Notes: generated by a model from the sequence alone, not told the origin. 64,000 bases of DNA from Promerops cafer (GCA_013398275.1 VZSE01014931.1:682001-746000), one strand, 5' to 3'; shown: positions 44,651 to 57,973, counted from the first letter of the stretch. Numbers and translations are program-made.

Positions 44651-47600
44651 TTCCCATCCTGCTCTTTCTCTTGTGCACCAAGACAAAAATAAGGAATGAG
44701 GATGGACACCAGTCATGTGCTGTCTATCCTTTCCCCTGAGTCTCAGACCTGGTCTGATGACACTGACCTGCTACTACAGTCTGAGGTACCTCAGTTTTCT
44801 GGTTTTCTCCACGTTCAACAGCTTTGTAAAGAACTGGCTTTTATTTTGTTCATGATATTTGAGTCTGCCACCTTGCCCAGGGTGAGGAACAGTTTTGCAT
44901 AAGCCCTGGCGTTCTCTCTGCACCAGAAGCAATCTTAGATACCTTCTCGACTTAACTGTCCTGCTAAATAATGTGTATAGAACCTTCCAACACCAGAGCT
45001 CCTTCCCAATCAAGAAATGCAAGGGGTGGGGACAGGGCAGGGGAACAGGATCCAGTGAAAAGGAACAACTGTTTAGGTGGGGCTTGAGTGGTATAGCAGG
45101 CCCTCCCTGGCAGCACCATCCTGAATATTGCATGGCATCAGGGCTTCTCCCTTGTCCTGTAATCCCCCACACCAGCCACATGCATCCTTAGCCAACTGCA
45201 TTTTGGATGAGAGTTATACAGGAAGAGGAGTTGGGATGTATCAAAAGCAGAGGCTCAAGGCCAGCCACAGGAGAGCAAAGAGAAATTGTGAATCGTGCGC
45301 CAGGCATGCAAGACTTGACAGAGTCATCTGTTGTCTGCAAGGGTTGAGGGCATGCCTGGCAGACCCCACCTCCACATCCAATACTGAGATGTGCATCTTG
45401 TTTTATGTTGTCTGTGGCATTTGTTTCATTTTTACTGAACTAAATAGGCCTCTTTGTGAGGTGAAGTCATGATAAAGGTAGCCCAAAAAACGCAGATAAG
45501 AAAACCAGGCCAGTGTAGAGCTAAACAACTGTTAAGTGTGCTTGCAGTGACCTGAGCACCATACAGAACATGTGTAAGCCTGGACTTCCCTTCATGGCTG
45601 TCTATGGCTTGACAAAACTGGGTATCTAGTTACCTCTAAGGCTTGGGATTTTGATCCTGTGAGTGCATAACAGATGCTCTACGGGTAGCATTGTGTAATA
45701 ACTTTTCTATCAAGCCCACACTTCGATGGGAAAGGTGTCCATTCCTAGGTGTTGCAGTAGGTCCCATGCAGCAGTGGGGCTATACCTGTGCCCCTTTTGG
45801 CTTCAGTCCAGGTGATTGTGTTGGAGCCCCTGTCCTTCTCTTTCTCTGCTAGCCTCTGCTTCAGGGTAGCTGATCTGGTTCATTAAACATGTACCAAAAT
45901 TACCTGTAATGGTGTGCCCTTCCCCAGATTTGCAAAGCACAGCTTTACACCATTTTGTGATGCGCTTCCCTTTTCCTCTTGTGCATGCCCTCTGGCTGGG
46001 GAGCTTTGGGGGACATTTGCTTACTCCCCTCTCCTCTGCCATGACTTGGCACTGTGATTGTCTCCATCCATCTGGCTCGTGATGGTGACTCAGACTCTCT
46101 ATTGCACTGATCCGTGCTAGTGTGGAGTTAGTGCAGCTGTGCACTGATAGTTTCTGCCTCGAGACTAATCCAGTGGCATCCATGACAGGCCCTTCTCACT
46201 GCTGCATCTTGCACAAACCCTGCAAAGTTTTTCTTCGAAGGCTGATCTCTGCTTTGCTGCTGCACACGGATAAGCCACTTCAGTTTGGTTTAGTCTAACC
46301 CTAAATATTAGTCTCTACTAAAAGATTACCTTACTATGTGTTTCTTTCTTTTTTCAAGGCCTTAAGAGGAAAATTGCAGCCCACCATAGGAAGAAGCATG
46401 GATGGCATCCTGCTGAGACAGCTTTTGCCCCTCTCCTTGGAGGTGGGGAGGTCACTCAGAGAGGCCACATTTTTATGCTTGTGCTGAGGACTTTTTCCCC
46501 ATCTGGCTTTCCTTGTCTCTTCAGCAGTATAATGCAGCTATGGTGCCCCTTTTTGGTCAGGTTGATACACACATGCACATACCCAGGGTCTGGCTAGCCC
46601 AGAGGCCCCATTACTGGGGAACTGTTGAGTATAAATATGAGTAAAAGCAGTTTACCTGGTTGTTAGGACCTGGGGTAATAGAGTTTATCAGTCTAGTGTA
46701 AACCCTGTGGAGGTGTGGTGACCTATGTATTCTTTAACATCAGAGTGCTTATGTGTGTGCAGGCACATGAGGAAACTGTGAAGATCCATGGATTATTAGT
46801 GACCCTATGTGCCCTGGAGAACATGGATGCTGTGCAAGAGCAGCACATGACCCTGAACTGGGGAGTGCTTTCCTGTATGGCTCTGGTACAGTTTCTGTTC
46901 ACATCTAGACTTGAAAAAAAAAATTCTTGACTCCTCTTGAAGTGAGAGTATGTGAGTTTGGGAGATGGCTCTGAAGCACAAATGAGGGAAGCAGCAGTAG
47001 GACAAAAGGAGAGTTCATCATGTGGCTTGGGTGCATGGGGAAGCAGTCAGCAGGCTGTGTCACTGCATCAGAGCTGAGTTGAAAATTTGTCTGAAGTGTT
47101 GCAGCTCTGACTGGTATCACTTCTACCTTTAAAAACACAGTGCTTGTTGAGACCAGTTGTTTTCCCAAGATATTACTGCAACTCAATGTCTATCCCACCA
47201 TTTGTTCAAAATGTCCCAGCACTTCTTTCTGTCTTATCTGGGCAGTTAAATGTTTTGTTTTTTTTATTTTGTTTTTAACACCTGAAGTAGACTCCAAACA
47301 GCTTGATTCCTCAGATCTTGAGGAATGTGCTAGGAGTGACTTCATGCTCTCTCACCTTGCTCAGGGTACAAAGTATCTCACGTTGACATTAGCAAGAGTT
47401 ACATTCTCCTCTTGCTTTGAAGAAAGAGCATAAGGACAGAATGTGCTTATCATGGCTGGTGTTCTCTGACTTCTGTGTCTCGTTTTCCCCACACCCACAG
47501 AACTGTGCTTCCTTTAGGCACGAGGGTCTGCACTCTGAATTTGTTTTCATGCACAACTTTCTCTAATGGTTAATGGAGCTGTCTCTTATTTCAGCTAGAT

Positions 47601-49194
47601 TCTGTGTTGCAGGTTGGAAGATCATGCTGACAGATGGGGAAAGAAGATGTAGAGGGAAGTCAGTGCTAAACCAGAGAGAGGGGGTTAGGCACTGCACTAA
47701 ACCAGGTGGCCAGAAGGTGCTCTAACCTCTCCTTTTGCTAATCTGGCTGTCTGGATGAATAGACATGAGGTTAAAAAAGCAAGTGCCTCTACGTGTGTGG
47801 ATCTGCAATAGATGCAGTAGCAGCAGCATTTCCACTAGAAATCTCCTCCATAATATTTACTGGCTTCTCCCTATTGCAGATGTGAGTTCAGCATTGCAGG
47901 TGCCACTTTCAATGCTGAAGGCTCTGCTTGTTTTAAAATATAAAAATGAAAGTGCAACATAAATAGCAATGAGGAAAGCTGCTAACTTGTTTGGACCATT
48001 AAGCAACCTTGAAGTTTTGTGGGATACTCCAGTGGGCATTTTCGAATACTTTGTATGTTACATAGGCAGTCTTCCAGCTAAGTTGTTATGCAAGACTTAT
48101 CCTTAGTAAAGTTCTTCTAGCAGAGGTATTAGTTCTTGATTTGCTATGTGCTGCCTCCACATGCCTTCCAGGGAGAGGGAACTAAGGACTGACTAATCAG
48201 TTTTTCTCAGTGGAAATGGATAGAGTGCTGTTGAGTGGCGGATCTGCAGTCAGGGTTTTGGAAATGTCCTTCAAGAGACAGCACTTCATGAACCAGGACT
48301 GAATATAAGAAAAAAACAGACAAGCTTGACCAGGACTGTTCTAGGAAAGGTGTGAAGCCAAAGCAATGAAGTGAGCAATGTGTAGAAGCAGGGAGAAGCA
48401 TATGTATCTAAAGTCAAAATTAAATAGTCTAGCAATAATTCTGCAAACCCGTTTCACACCCACTCAATCCCTTGCTGGCAAATATTTCTAGCCACATTAC
48501 CATCACTGTGTGGATTAAATATAAAGAAGGATTTTGCAGCAGAGTCAACTTTGCTAAGAAGTTTGGAAGTTCTACATTTCCGTAAGTCCTGAAGAGAAAA
48601 TGCAGGCAGAGACACTGATATTGCCATAGGCCTGGCACCAAAGTAAAATGCATTAAGCTGGGCTGTGGATCTTTGCTCTTGACCAAAAAGGGCTTTTACT
48701 TCTCCTATGCAAAGTGACATTGGGGCACTGGACTGCTGAACAAAATTTGATAGCCAGCTCCTCAAGTTGAGGGAGGCAGGGTAAGGATACACTCAGTCAG
48801 CAGGTCTCTCACTGTGCCCTAAACATTTATTTATGGAAATACGGTTTTCTAGAAAGCTCTAAGGACTATCAAAGCAATGTGTGTTTGACTACAAACTCTG
48901 GAAGAAGTTTTGTTTTCAGCCACCAACAAAAGGTTGCTGCCCAACTTGTCTGCAGCTACTGACATTCCAGTAATTTTGCACTCTCCCTGATGTTTGAATG
49001 TACACTATGGCAGAAGTGAAGTGGGCTCAGAGGCAGTGGGTCCCACCCTTGTCAGCTGGACAGAGATTACAGCCTCTCTTTAGATTCTGGACACAAACTG
49101 AAGAGGGGTTTTCCCAGGACCCTTCCTGCAGCCCATGTCTGCCCAATTAACGGCCAAGGAAGAGAAATGAATTTGCATAGGTTCAACTTCTTAT
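44651..49194. other. Intronic sequence, no gene recognised
   Basis: Only T-rich low complexity near 47255-47277 and an A9 run near 46914 stand out. A strong-looking acceptor (TTTCTTTCTTTTTTCAAG, ending at 46359) is not followed by a convincing exon. Confidence 0.4.
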
Positions 49195-49660
49195 GTGCAG
49201 AAAGTGTTCCTGCAAGGAAAAAGAAACATAGAAATATTGAAATTTTTTTTTTTCTGGGAAGGAGAACAACATCAGTTCTGTTGGAAGAAAAAAAATGGGT
49301 TTTCCAAGGGGGAATTTGAAAAAAAGTTTAAAATCAATGTTTTGATTAAAAATATTCCATTTCTGTTTCTCAGCTTAGGAAAAACAAAAAAAAAGGGAGA
49401 AACAAATGATAGCTGGAGTGGAAATGCCACTTTGTCACGTTTGCTTTTACTCCATTCCAAAAAAAAAAAAAAATAGGAATATGACACTTTAAAGCAAAAC
49501 AGAGGAAAAAATTGTCACTTTGAATCTGTTCCAGATTTCAGTGGGAAAGCTGACAGCTTTTTGATAGAAAAGACTATCTCAAAAGAATTTTCAGCTGAAA
49601 TTCTGTGAACAAAAACGTTGATTTTTTTTTTTTTTCCCCCAAAGAGTTTCTGGAAAAAGG
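49195..49660. repeat. A/T-homopolymer-rich block, possibly an old repeat
   Basis: Multiple A8-A15 and T10-T15 runs (for example near 49240, 49285, 49385, 49460 and 49622) are interleaved with AGCTGAAATTCTGTGAAC and GAAAATT-type text similar to diffuse old repeats in reptile and bird genomes. No family can be assigned. Lys/Phe-rich open frames here are compositional. Confidence 0.45.
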
Positions 49661-50039
49661 AGGCACTGCAGCTTGGGAATTGGGTGTTATATAGGGACTG
49701 CTCTGATGTGCTTTAATATGATATTCTGCTGCAGATAAGCTTTTCTTCCACATGCAGATGAAAAAAAAGATGGAGTGCACTATCATACTCTTACTAAAAT
49801 ATTCTACATCTCTACATAGGTAGGAATGGGCTGATGCAAAAGTGAAGAGAGCTAAATGTGCTTTTCCCATGTTAAGGAAAGCTCAGGAGTTGAATTCAAG
49901 AGTATATTTATAGCTCCTGCTAAAACACTGTCCAAGTTTTCCCTTGGAAAGCACCATTTCCTTGATACTATAATTTTGTGGAAAAGGCTTGCAGAAATGC
50001 TCAGTTTCAGGTAAGCTGGAGTATTTGTTTTGATTTGCA

Positions 50040-50225
50040 TTCCATAGAACCGCAGACAGGCTGGCTGGGAGGGGCCACTGGAGGTCACAAAGTTTGCCCT
50101 CCTCTTCAAATACAACTGCTGCCCACGTCAGATCAGGTCACCATGGCTTTATCTAGCTGAGCCTTGACAAGGTTGCAGGTCCTGCACTTACTTTGAGTAC
50201 CTGCTGCAGCCTCCCTAGTACAGAA
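50040..50225 (-). mobile_element. CR1 LINE 3' part, reverse orientation
   Basis: In + orientation: CATAGAACCGCAGACAGGC, GGGAGGGGCCACTGGAGGTC, AGATCAGGTCACCATGGC and CTAGCTGAGCCTTGACAAGG match reverse-complemented CR1 ('atagaatcatagaa', 'aagggacctctggaggtca', 'gagcaggttgcc', 'ttgaatgtctcc'). Moderately diverged and truncated. Confidence 0.65.
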
Positions 50226-50414
50226 ATTTTTCCATATGCCCAGTGTGAATTTCTGCATTTGAAACAAAAATCCTGTGTAGTAGCAGCAGAAACTCTGTTC
50301 TTATCAAAGTAAGGGACTTAAGCCTCAGTGAAGAAGAGGATTCTCTCACTTCCTAAACAAAATGGGTTTTTCCCAATATCTTTAGTTCACAGGAAAGCCT
50401 CTCATCTGAGCATG

Positions 50415-50450
50415 TTTTTTTTTTTTTTTTTTCCTGGGGAAAAAAAAAAA
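50415..50450. repeat. Poly(T)-poly(A) inverted repeat
   Basis: T18 is followed by CCTGGGG and then an A11 run, so the two tracts can pair (TTCC with GGAA plus the homopolymers) into a hairpin with almost no loop. Probably mutationally unstable; two old retroposon tails meeting is one possible origin. Confidence 0.75.
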
Positions 50451-50599
50451 GTGAACTTGTGGCATTTTTCCTAAAGAGAAAGAAAGGTTTTGACAAGTCC
50501 TGACAGTGTGATGATTTTAGGCATAAGTATAATGGTACATGCTGATCAGAAGCTGAAGACAGACAAATTTGTACTAAAGAGGAGGCAGAAGTTAAAAAG

Positions 50600-50820
50600 G
50601 ACGATACCAGCTGGTCTGACTGGGTTTATGGTAGACAGTGCTTCAGCTGGAGTCTTTTAGGCAAAACTGGATACCTTTCTAAGAGATGATGTAATGCAAA
50701 CAACTTTCTCCACAGAGTGCTGAAACTGCTGAGTGAGTTGCTTTCCAGTCCATGTTATCCTGGAAGTTGTATTAGCCCAAATGACCCCTTCTGACTTTAG
50801 ATGTGTTTCCTGTAGCAATA
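50600..50820 (+). mobile_element. Ancient CR1/L3-like LINE tail
   Basis: GGCAAAACTGGATACCTTTC, AAGAGATGATGTAATGCAAAC and AATGACCCCTTCTGACTTTAG follow the order of the 3' end of old CR1-type LINEs ('aaactggatgcctttctaaaa', 'aaatggtcccttctgacctta'). Highly diverged; the call rests on order of matches, not on any exact run. Confidence 0.45.
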
Positions 50821-53800
50821 TCAAAGGGCATTAAGTGGTGATGGGGATGCTGTAGGCACATACAGCAGTCCCTGCTCCCAAGGGTCAGCAGTTTGGGACT
50901 GAATAACAGCTAATTTCAGACCTGCTCCTTTCTGTCAAGGCCTGTGAAGGAAAATGAGTCTGAGACCAGGATGGAGTTGAGGGGTAAGGGTGGCTGGAGA
51001 GAAAGAGAAGGTGTGTTTGAAAGAGTGGTAAAGGCAGGGAGGTACAGAGCTGCCTGTGTCCCAGGGAATGGGGGAAGAAGACAGGAGGGGACCAAAGAGG
51101 GGGGTGGATGGTGATTCCTCAGTGTCCAGAAGGGGAGTGACATTAATCAAAGCAAACACCAAAAGCAGAGCTGTGTTGTCCCTCTGACTTCTTTAGTTTA
51201 CATGTGGGGTTTTTTTTCTCCTGCTTACCTCTCTCCTTTCCCTTTTCCCCTTTCCTCTTCCAGCTTTTATTTTTCTGCCAGCAAGCTCCAAAAGCCCAAG
51301 GTGGTTTAATGCCAGCTTAAGTGCCTTTGATTTGTTGTCTGAAGGCAGGTTTGTGAGGGCCAGGGTTATTTCCTTTGCTGTGGCTATTTGCTTCCCATGA
51401 ACACATTCAGCAGCCTGTGGATGTTTCTTTTCCATTCTGCATAGTTGGTGTGTATCTTTGCCCTAGCAAGATGAGAGAGAAGCAAAAAGAGAACCTGGGA
51501 AAGTGGACAAAGAGCAAGTAAAAAAGGAAGAGGGATCAGCAGAGACACCTGCAGGGATAGGTGTGAGAAGGGTTGTGGGTAATGTGGCTCAGTTCAGTAG
51601 CATTCAGTTGCATTCACAGCTACTTTGCAGGGGTCTCAGCTGGGATACAGGAGCCAGACTCAGACCGCAGAGGAAGCAGGATGAAACCCTAGCCTGGGAC
51701 TTGGGAGCTGAAGTTTGAGCTTCCTGCTTTTCCACAGGTCTTTTTGTTTTATCTTAAAAGAATTTCTTAATTTTGCTGTGCTTTAATCCTTGCTCTAGCA
51801 ACAAAAATTCTGAGCTAGAAGGGCATTTAAGGATATGATGTGCTATGGTATTGCTGTAGGGCTGAGCTCTGTGGATCCTCTTATCTTCAGATATCGACCC
51901 TGGTGTCTTTGGAGTGAGATGGCCACCAGATGGAACTTGAGATCCTGATGATTTGAGCTGTTAAAATTACTTTCACCAAAAAGCAGGAAACTTGTGACCC
52001 TGAGGTGAGCTATGCCTGAATAAAGCCTCAAAACAAACTTAATGCTTGTGCTACCAAGCAAAGAGAGACCAAGTGATGCGCACTTGGGCTGGATGTGGGC
52101 ACAGCTGTTTTCCTGAGAACCCACTAGTTTTTCAGCAGCTCCTGTTACAAAGCTTTTTCTTCCTCCAAAATCCTTTCTGAAGCTGCTTCCAAATCCTGTC
52201 TTCCTTCAAAGTCCAGCCTGCTGGAGAGGAATCAAACACAAGCTTCCCATTTGGCCCATCCTGAACTCAGAATACATTTCTGAAGTAAACTTTCTGTGGC
52301 TTTCTCTTCTCTTTCATGGAAAAGGAAGTGTCAAAGCAGATTAGCTGATAAGGATTTTGATATCTGCCATCAGAAAAAAGGTCACAGGCTTCAGAATTAC
52401 TTCATTTGCAATGAGAGGATTCTGTGTCACCAAAATTAGTCCAAAACATTTGTTATCAAGCATGAAAATGAAGTTGGTAATGTTTTTTATTCCAGGAACC
52501 AAGGACATAATCAACCTAACAGTCCTCTCTTTCTCCTGCCCATTCATTTGCTCTCTCTGTGGTTCAAGCCTGTATTGTATTTATTCAACCTTAAGGATTG
52601 CAAGTATTCATGGTGAAATTGCACAAGCCATGCTGTTACATTATACAATAAGCACTTAGACTTCAATTTCAGGGGTATCCAGCCTCCTCTGTTACAGCTT
52701 GTATTAGGTTTATAAGGTACACCCACCAGCGTGTGCCCAGCATCATCTAAATTATACAAACAGGCTGACATATTTCCTCAGGTCATATTGTTTGGCTTTG
52801 GCAGGGGTAGAGGATTATTTTTACTGCTCACCCACAAATAGAAGCTGTTATATGGAAGCCAGCATATAATTGTCATTTAAGACACATGTGTGGGTGCATG
52901 TGAGGACTTGTACATGTCAGGCATTAAGCCTGTAGGTTGGATGCCCTGCTTATATGGGCAGGGCTTGTTGGTTGGCAGGAATGGTATGACTCCATCTGAG
53001 ATGGACATACCACCAGGAAGCTCAATGGTGGAATTTTAATGATTACTTCAAGGGGGCTACCCAGGGCTAGCTTAGTATTCTCTCTACACCTTCCACATGA
53101 TGGCTAAAGCTGGATATTTTTGCTAAAATAGTCTTTCAGTACTGCCCTAACACTAGAGCTCCTGACTGTGAGACTTTAGAATCTTGATAATAAAACAATA
53201 AGCCCCCTCCATACTGGCAAGCTGCAAGCTTTGCCTCTAGTGGAGAAATATGATTATTTTTCAAGAAGGGATTTAGAAAGAGTACACTGTAACTGCTTCT
53301 AAAATGACCTTTCTCATAGTGTCAAGATGCAAGGTAATGCATCTTCTGCTTCTTCCTGGGTCACAGATGAGTCATCTAACTTTAAACATTAGGAGAAGGG
53401 CCAGCTTGAAGTCTGTGTTGGCATATGTAGTCAAACTCAACCAGAGCTAAACCATTTACCTTGACTGATAACATCCAGTAATGTTAAAAGCTATTGTGTA
53501 GGCAGTGAAGGACCAGGAGCCCTTCTCTCATGCTTGGGTAAAGATGTGTGTGTTATGTTTCCTATCCAGCATCTTATTTTGCTCCTTGCAGAGCAGAAAA
53601 AAAAAAAATGCTTACCAATTTTCTTACTGAAGACAAGGCCTAAGGGACAAAGCGTTGTTTGGAAAGGCTGTTCTCTGTAGAAGCCATATCGATTCTTGGG
53701 GCAGAGGGAAGGGGAAGAGACAAAGCTATTCCCTCTGAGAGTAAAACGACAATTACCATTGAAAAATTCAGCAAATCTTGTCAAAAGTCTGAATGCAGGG

Positions 53801-55178
53801 GGTCAATTCCTCCCTTTCTTGTGCCCACTGAGCCCTTGTGCATTGTATAAGCTTTCAGCCTAGTCTGCTGTATGAGAAAAGCCCCTTCCTGGGCTGGGAC
53901 AATGGAACCTAGCACAGCTGGTACAGAGAGTACTTCATTCTGTCAGGAGTGGGAGGTCTGCAGAGAAACTGAAGGGTACACAAAAATCAGGAAAGGAGAA
54001 GGGATGCTGTATCTTCCTCCAGAATGGGTGTATGATGTGGGAGAGACCCAAAGACAGTGCTTTTATTTCCCACTTCCCAAGTGCTCCCTTCCCTGTGCAG
54101 CTGTGAGATCTATTCCCCCGTCAGGTAAAGCCAAGCAGCCATTGATTGGCAGCCACATGGAGCAATGAAGGTGGATCAATGTGAATTGGATTTTTTTAAC
54201 TTTAAATAAAATTTGTATCGGCATGAAGTTAATTAATAGAGAGCTGTCAGAGGGCTCCTTGGCACATCAGTGTATTAGGAGGCAATGATACCCTTCGGGG
54301 AGGTGGTGGGAGGAGGCTGGAGGAAAAGGGATTCAGCTAGCAGCAAGCTGAAATTAAAAAACCAGGCCAGTCTTTCTCTTGGTCCTTTTCAATGTTTTTT
54401 TCATCCTTTCTTCCTTCCTTTGAGATTGCTTTCTCTTTACTGATGCACCTTCCCATTTTTTGGCCTGTTGTTTTTCTTGTTGCTTGCCATCCGAAATCCC
54501 TTCCTAATGGAAATGTTGCTCTGTTGACTTCTTGTGTTGGCACAGCTTTTTCTGGGTTTCTGTCTCACACCCTCTTCTGTCCAGGGAAGTGATGAGAATG
54601 CAGCCAGCAGTGGCAAGGCATGGAAGAGCAATGCTGCAGGTGTATTGGCTATGAGGTACCTTGTGTACCCTTCAGCCCCAGGCTTGAATGTGTGGTCTAA
54701 GGCAAGTCCTGAAGAAGAGCATCTCTGCTCTAGCAGCCTCAGGAGGGAGTGGGGCAGGTGATGGGGTATGGATTACCTTTCAAAGAGAAACAGCACATCA
54801 GTCTCACAGGCTCCTCTATAGCCAGCCAGCTGGGGGTAGACTTCAGTGTGTACAGGGACATGGGAATAACCCCAGCATCTCCTGACAAAGCTCCATAAGG
54901 GCTTGAGGTGTGTGCATGTGCAGGCATTTCCCATGACCCTCTGAAGGATGGTGCCTTAAAGGGCCTGGTTCTGCTTTGCTTTTAATTAAACTTGCCCAAA
55001 GAGCAGTAAGGTTGGACCTTCTCTGTGAGGCAGGTGATGGTTGGGAGGCCTCGGGGTTGCAGGGCAGTCTGGCCCCCGCGGGGATGGTTCATTGCATCAA
55101 TGATCAATGTCTCTTCGATGCTGCCTCTGACTCTGAGCAGAGACATGACCAAAAGACAGAGAATGGAAACCAGATGCA
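50821..55178. other. Intronic sequence, no gene recognised
   Basis: 51923-51936 has a weak + strand CTCF-like CCACCAGATGGAAC. 54170-54290 (AACTTTAAATAAAATTTG, GAAGTTAATTAATAGAG) is AT-rich and motif-dense. An A12 run lies near 53597. No repeat family or exon identified. Confidence 0.35.
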
Positions 55179-55192
55179 GTTTCCATGGCAAC
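55179..55192. promoter_or_regulatory. Palindromic RFX X-box motif
   Basis: GTTTCCATGGCAAC fits the X-box (GTNRCC-spacer-RGYAAC) except for T at the purine position of the left half. RFX factors bind such inverted half-sites in neuronal and ciliary genes. The preceding 100 bp (GTTCATTGCATCAATGATC and others) is motif-dense, so the site may sit in an enhancer. Binding is inference. Confidence 0.45.
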
Positions 55193-56117
55193 ACCCAAAA
55201 AAATGGGAGAGTGACTGGGGGTGGGGAGAATTAAAAAAAAAAAAAAAAGGGGGAAGAAGAGGAGCCTCATAGAGATTTAGGTTTCACACATCAGTGAATG
55301 AGCTTTGAGGCTGGCTTGCCCAATGCAGGAAAATGCTGCTTTATTCACTCACTGCCTTCTCCTGCATGAAGAGCAGCATGCAGGAGACTCCCTCGAAGCC
55401 TGTTCCAGCTTCAGTACCTTCCTTCAGCCAGCAGAGACAGGACCAGGGCACCAGAGCCCTTCAGCACACTCCCAGTTCAAGGCCTGCACATGGCAGACAG
55501 GATGAGCAGGGTGAGACCTCCCGGCTACTCCAGTCCCTGTCTCTTCCTGTGAAGAGTGTGTTAGGAAATGAAGTAGGAGAGGCAGCTGGGGGATATTTCA
55601 GAGCTGCTCCAAGCTTGGCTGCTTGGTGAGATGGGCAGATCAGGACTTAGGGCGTGTTCCCAGGCACAGGAGAGCTTCCGGCTCCTCTGGCAGACTGTGG
55701 AGGAGCTGAGGGTAGTACTTCCAGCCTTTCCCAGCAGGAGGCACAGGAGAAAAATGGTATAATGAGCTGGCTTTGTGAAAGGCTTTCATCTCCTCAGAAA
55801 TTCTCCTTTCTGTGATTTCCATGCATGCCCACTTATCCCATTATCTGTGTCAGGAGGAAAACAGAATCATCAGCAGTCGTGATTTGTATCTCTTAAGATT
55901 TTCTTCTCCATGCTTAAGCAAAATCCCTTCTTAACCACTTCTTGTCCTTGGCTTCATAGGTTAAAGCGTTTCAGTTCATGGTTTTTCTTATATTCTTTCC
56001 TTACTTTAGAGTTCAATCCTGTTGCTGCCTCTTACAGCTGCTTTTCTTAGGCTCCCAGATATGACCTAACATAGAGTCCAATAATACGGTACACTCAGAC
56101 CTGGATCAATAAAGCTT
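55193..56117. other. Intronic sequence with an A-run
   Basis: An A16 run starts near 55232 followed by GGGGGAAGAAGAGGAG. Otherwise no recognised feature. Confidence 0.4.
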
Positions 56118-56260
56118 TTAGGCGCCTAACTCCTCGCTTTGGTGCTTTACTCCTTCACATCTTCCCTGTGGAGCTGTAAAATTCCCATTTTACAGAGTGG
56201 CACACTCAAGTAGGAGTTTGCTGATGCTAGCAGAGGAAACTGTGAAAGAGCTGCAAATAT
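56118..56260 (-). mobile_element. Possible reverse-oriented MIR-like relic with palindromes
   Basis: TTAGGCGCCTAA (56118-56129) is a perfect 12-bp palindrome of a type seen in old sauropsid repeats. Downstream, CTGTAAAA and TTTTACAG (56174-56181, 56188-56195) form a perfect 8-bp stem in the segment AATTCCCATTTTACAGAGTG, which resembles reversed MIR core text ('atccccattttacagatg'). Assignment tentative. Confidence 0.3.
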
Positions 56261-57339
56261 TGTTCAGCAGCTACTACGTCTGTTTGAAAACCTTAAACTT
56301 CTCCCCGTGTGTCAGGAGTTACTAATCATAACTGCATAGGGATCTTGCAGGACTTTCCTGTTATCCCATACGTGTGTAGCTGTGATCCCTGCAGCTGCAC
56401 ACTCTTTCCTGGAGAGGACCTGCTGAAGCAGGTCCTGCTGTGGAGAGTGGCGCATGACTTCCAGTGGTTACTTCAAATATGAAATCTAAATCACATTGAT
56501 CTCATATTTTGGAGGTCTTCAAAGCTAAGTCAAGGTTTACAGCTCACCCATGGTCTATAATGGTTCCTGTTGATGATGCCAGATGTCTGCTCTGACACGG
56601 GGAGTTTGGGCCAGCTGCTTGCTCTGGCTCTTTCATCCTCTGAAAAAAGGGTTGGGTCATAGCATTTGTTGTCACATCAAGCATATGGTGGGTGGCCTGA
56701 ACCACACCAAACCTGTAAAGATAGGGCAGAAAGGTTGGGTTCCTCGATTTATAGTGTTGCAGTGAGGTGCTTTCTTTGAAACGTGCAAGTTAATAATAGG
56801 CAGGTATAAATAAAATGTACAAAGCGATTACAGAATATTAATGTATTTGCAAAGATCGGATCAAAATCCAAGGTGCCAGTAAGGTTTCTAGATCTATTCC
56901 TATTGGAAATAGGCTTTGCTTATAAAACTGCTGCACTTGAGAACCGCAGCAAAACATCCACTTAGCATTTATTCGCAATAAACAATACCTTGGTATTCTT
57001 TTATTTTTCAAAATCCCTTACCTCATGTTTAGAAGAGACGAGGTCTCATCACTTCCTACTTTTCTGTGTTTCTGGTGTTACCTATAGCAGAAGTGGCCTT
57101 ACTCGAAGTTGTGATGTCTATGCGGAAAAGGGATGCCCCTCTGGCTGGAGGTGTAGCTTGTTCGATGGTGCTACCGTGCAATTATGCATTTCTTTTCTAA
57201 TGAGATCGTTAGGAGTGCAGTGCTTGTCACTGATTAGAAGTTCCTAGAATAGAACTTGCTATTTTCTTCTAATTACATTATATAACAGTGTAATTCACAA
57301 GGATAGTAGTTAAGACAAAGTATATGGATTTAGGAGATT
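56261..57339. other. Intronic sequence, no gene recognised
   Basis: No repeat family, RNA gene or exon-like segment identified; open frames are below 90 codons. Confidence 0.4.
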
Positions 57340-57595
57340 GGTTTCTGGTTCTGTTGTGATTTTTTTTTTTAAAAGACACTACTGCAACCTTTTTGTATGA
57401 CATTTGGGTAAGTCACTTAATATTCTCTGCAGCTGAGATCCTCAAAAAGTAAATAGACACGTAGATCATTAAGTATCTAATTATCTTAGAGGATATGGAC
57501 TTCTGTTCCCTAGATGCCAAATGGGGGGATAACTTCAGAGATGCATGTAAAGCCCTTTCGGATACCACAGTAAATATTAGAAAAGCCAGTAAATA
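57340..57595 (+). mobile_element. MIR-like SINE, nearly complete but diverged
   Basis: The order TTTCTGGTTCTGTTGTGA, GACATTTGGGTAAGTCAC, TTAATATTCTCTGCAGC, then CCAAATGGGGGGATAAC and the tail GTAAAGCCCTTTCGGATAC followed by TAAATATTAGAA matches the MIR plan (core 'gaccttgggcaagtcacttaa', 'aaaatggggataat', tail 'taaagcgctttgagat'). A T10 run interrupts near 57361. The best-preserved MIR-like copy in the window. Confidence 0.6.
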
Positions 57596-57973
57596 GTAGT
57601 GTGTGTATTATAAATCTTCTTTACTGGAACTCAGCCTGTTGCTATAATATTGGTTGTTCATGGAAATTAAGTTTGATATAGTTCAGAAAGAGACAGCTCT
57701 AAGTTACAATCAAGTCATCAGCATGTGGAGCGTAGGGGATGCAAAGACTGCATAAAATGGGTGAAGCTGGGAACAAGTTTGCACCTTTTTTTTGCTGTAG
57801 CTGGAAATGATGTTTCCTATCAAAGCCTATACATTTGAAGAACTTGGGCCATTATCATAATTTTCTAAAGAAGCAGATAGGATGGGGGGAAGTAGACTGT
57901 GAAACACCTAAAATATGAGACAAGTAGATTAAAAAAAAGGAAAATAGAAGAGAAAGAGTATGAGCTACGAAGA

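Noticed and set aside
46340..46460. Strong splice acceptor (polypyrimidine tract then CAAG at 46359) suggesting an internal exon
   Set aside because: The sequence after it gives no IgLON-like peptide and no good donor at a sensible distance.
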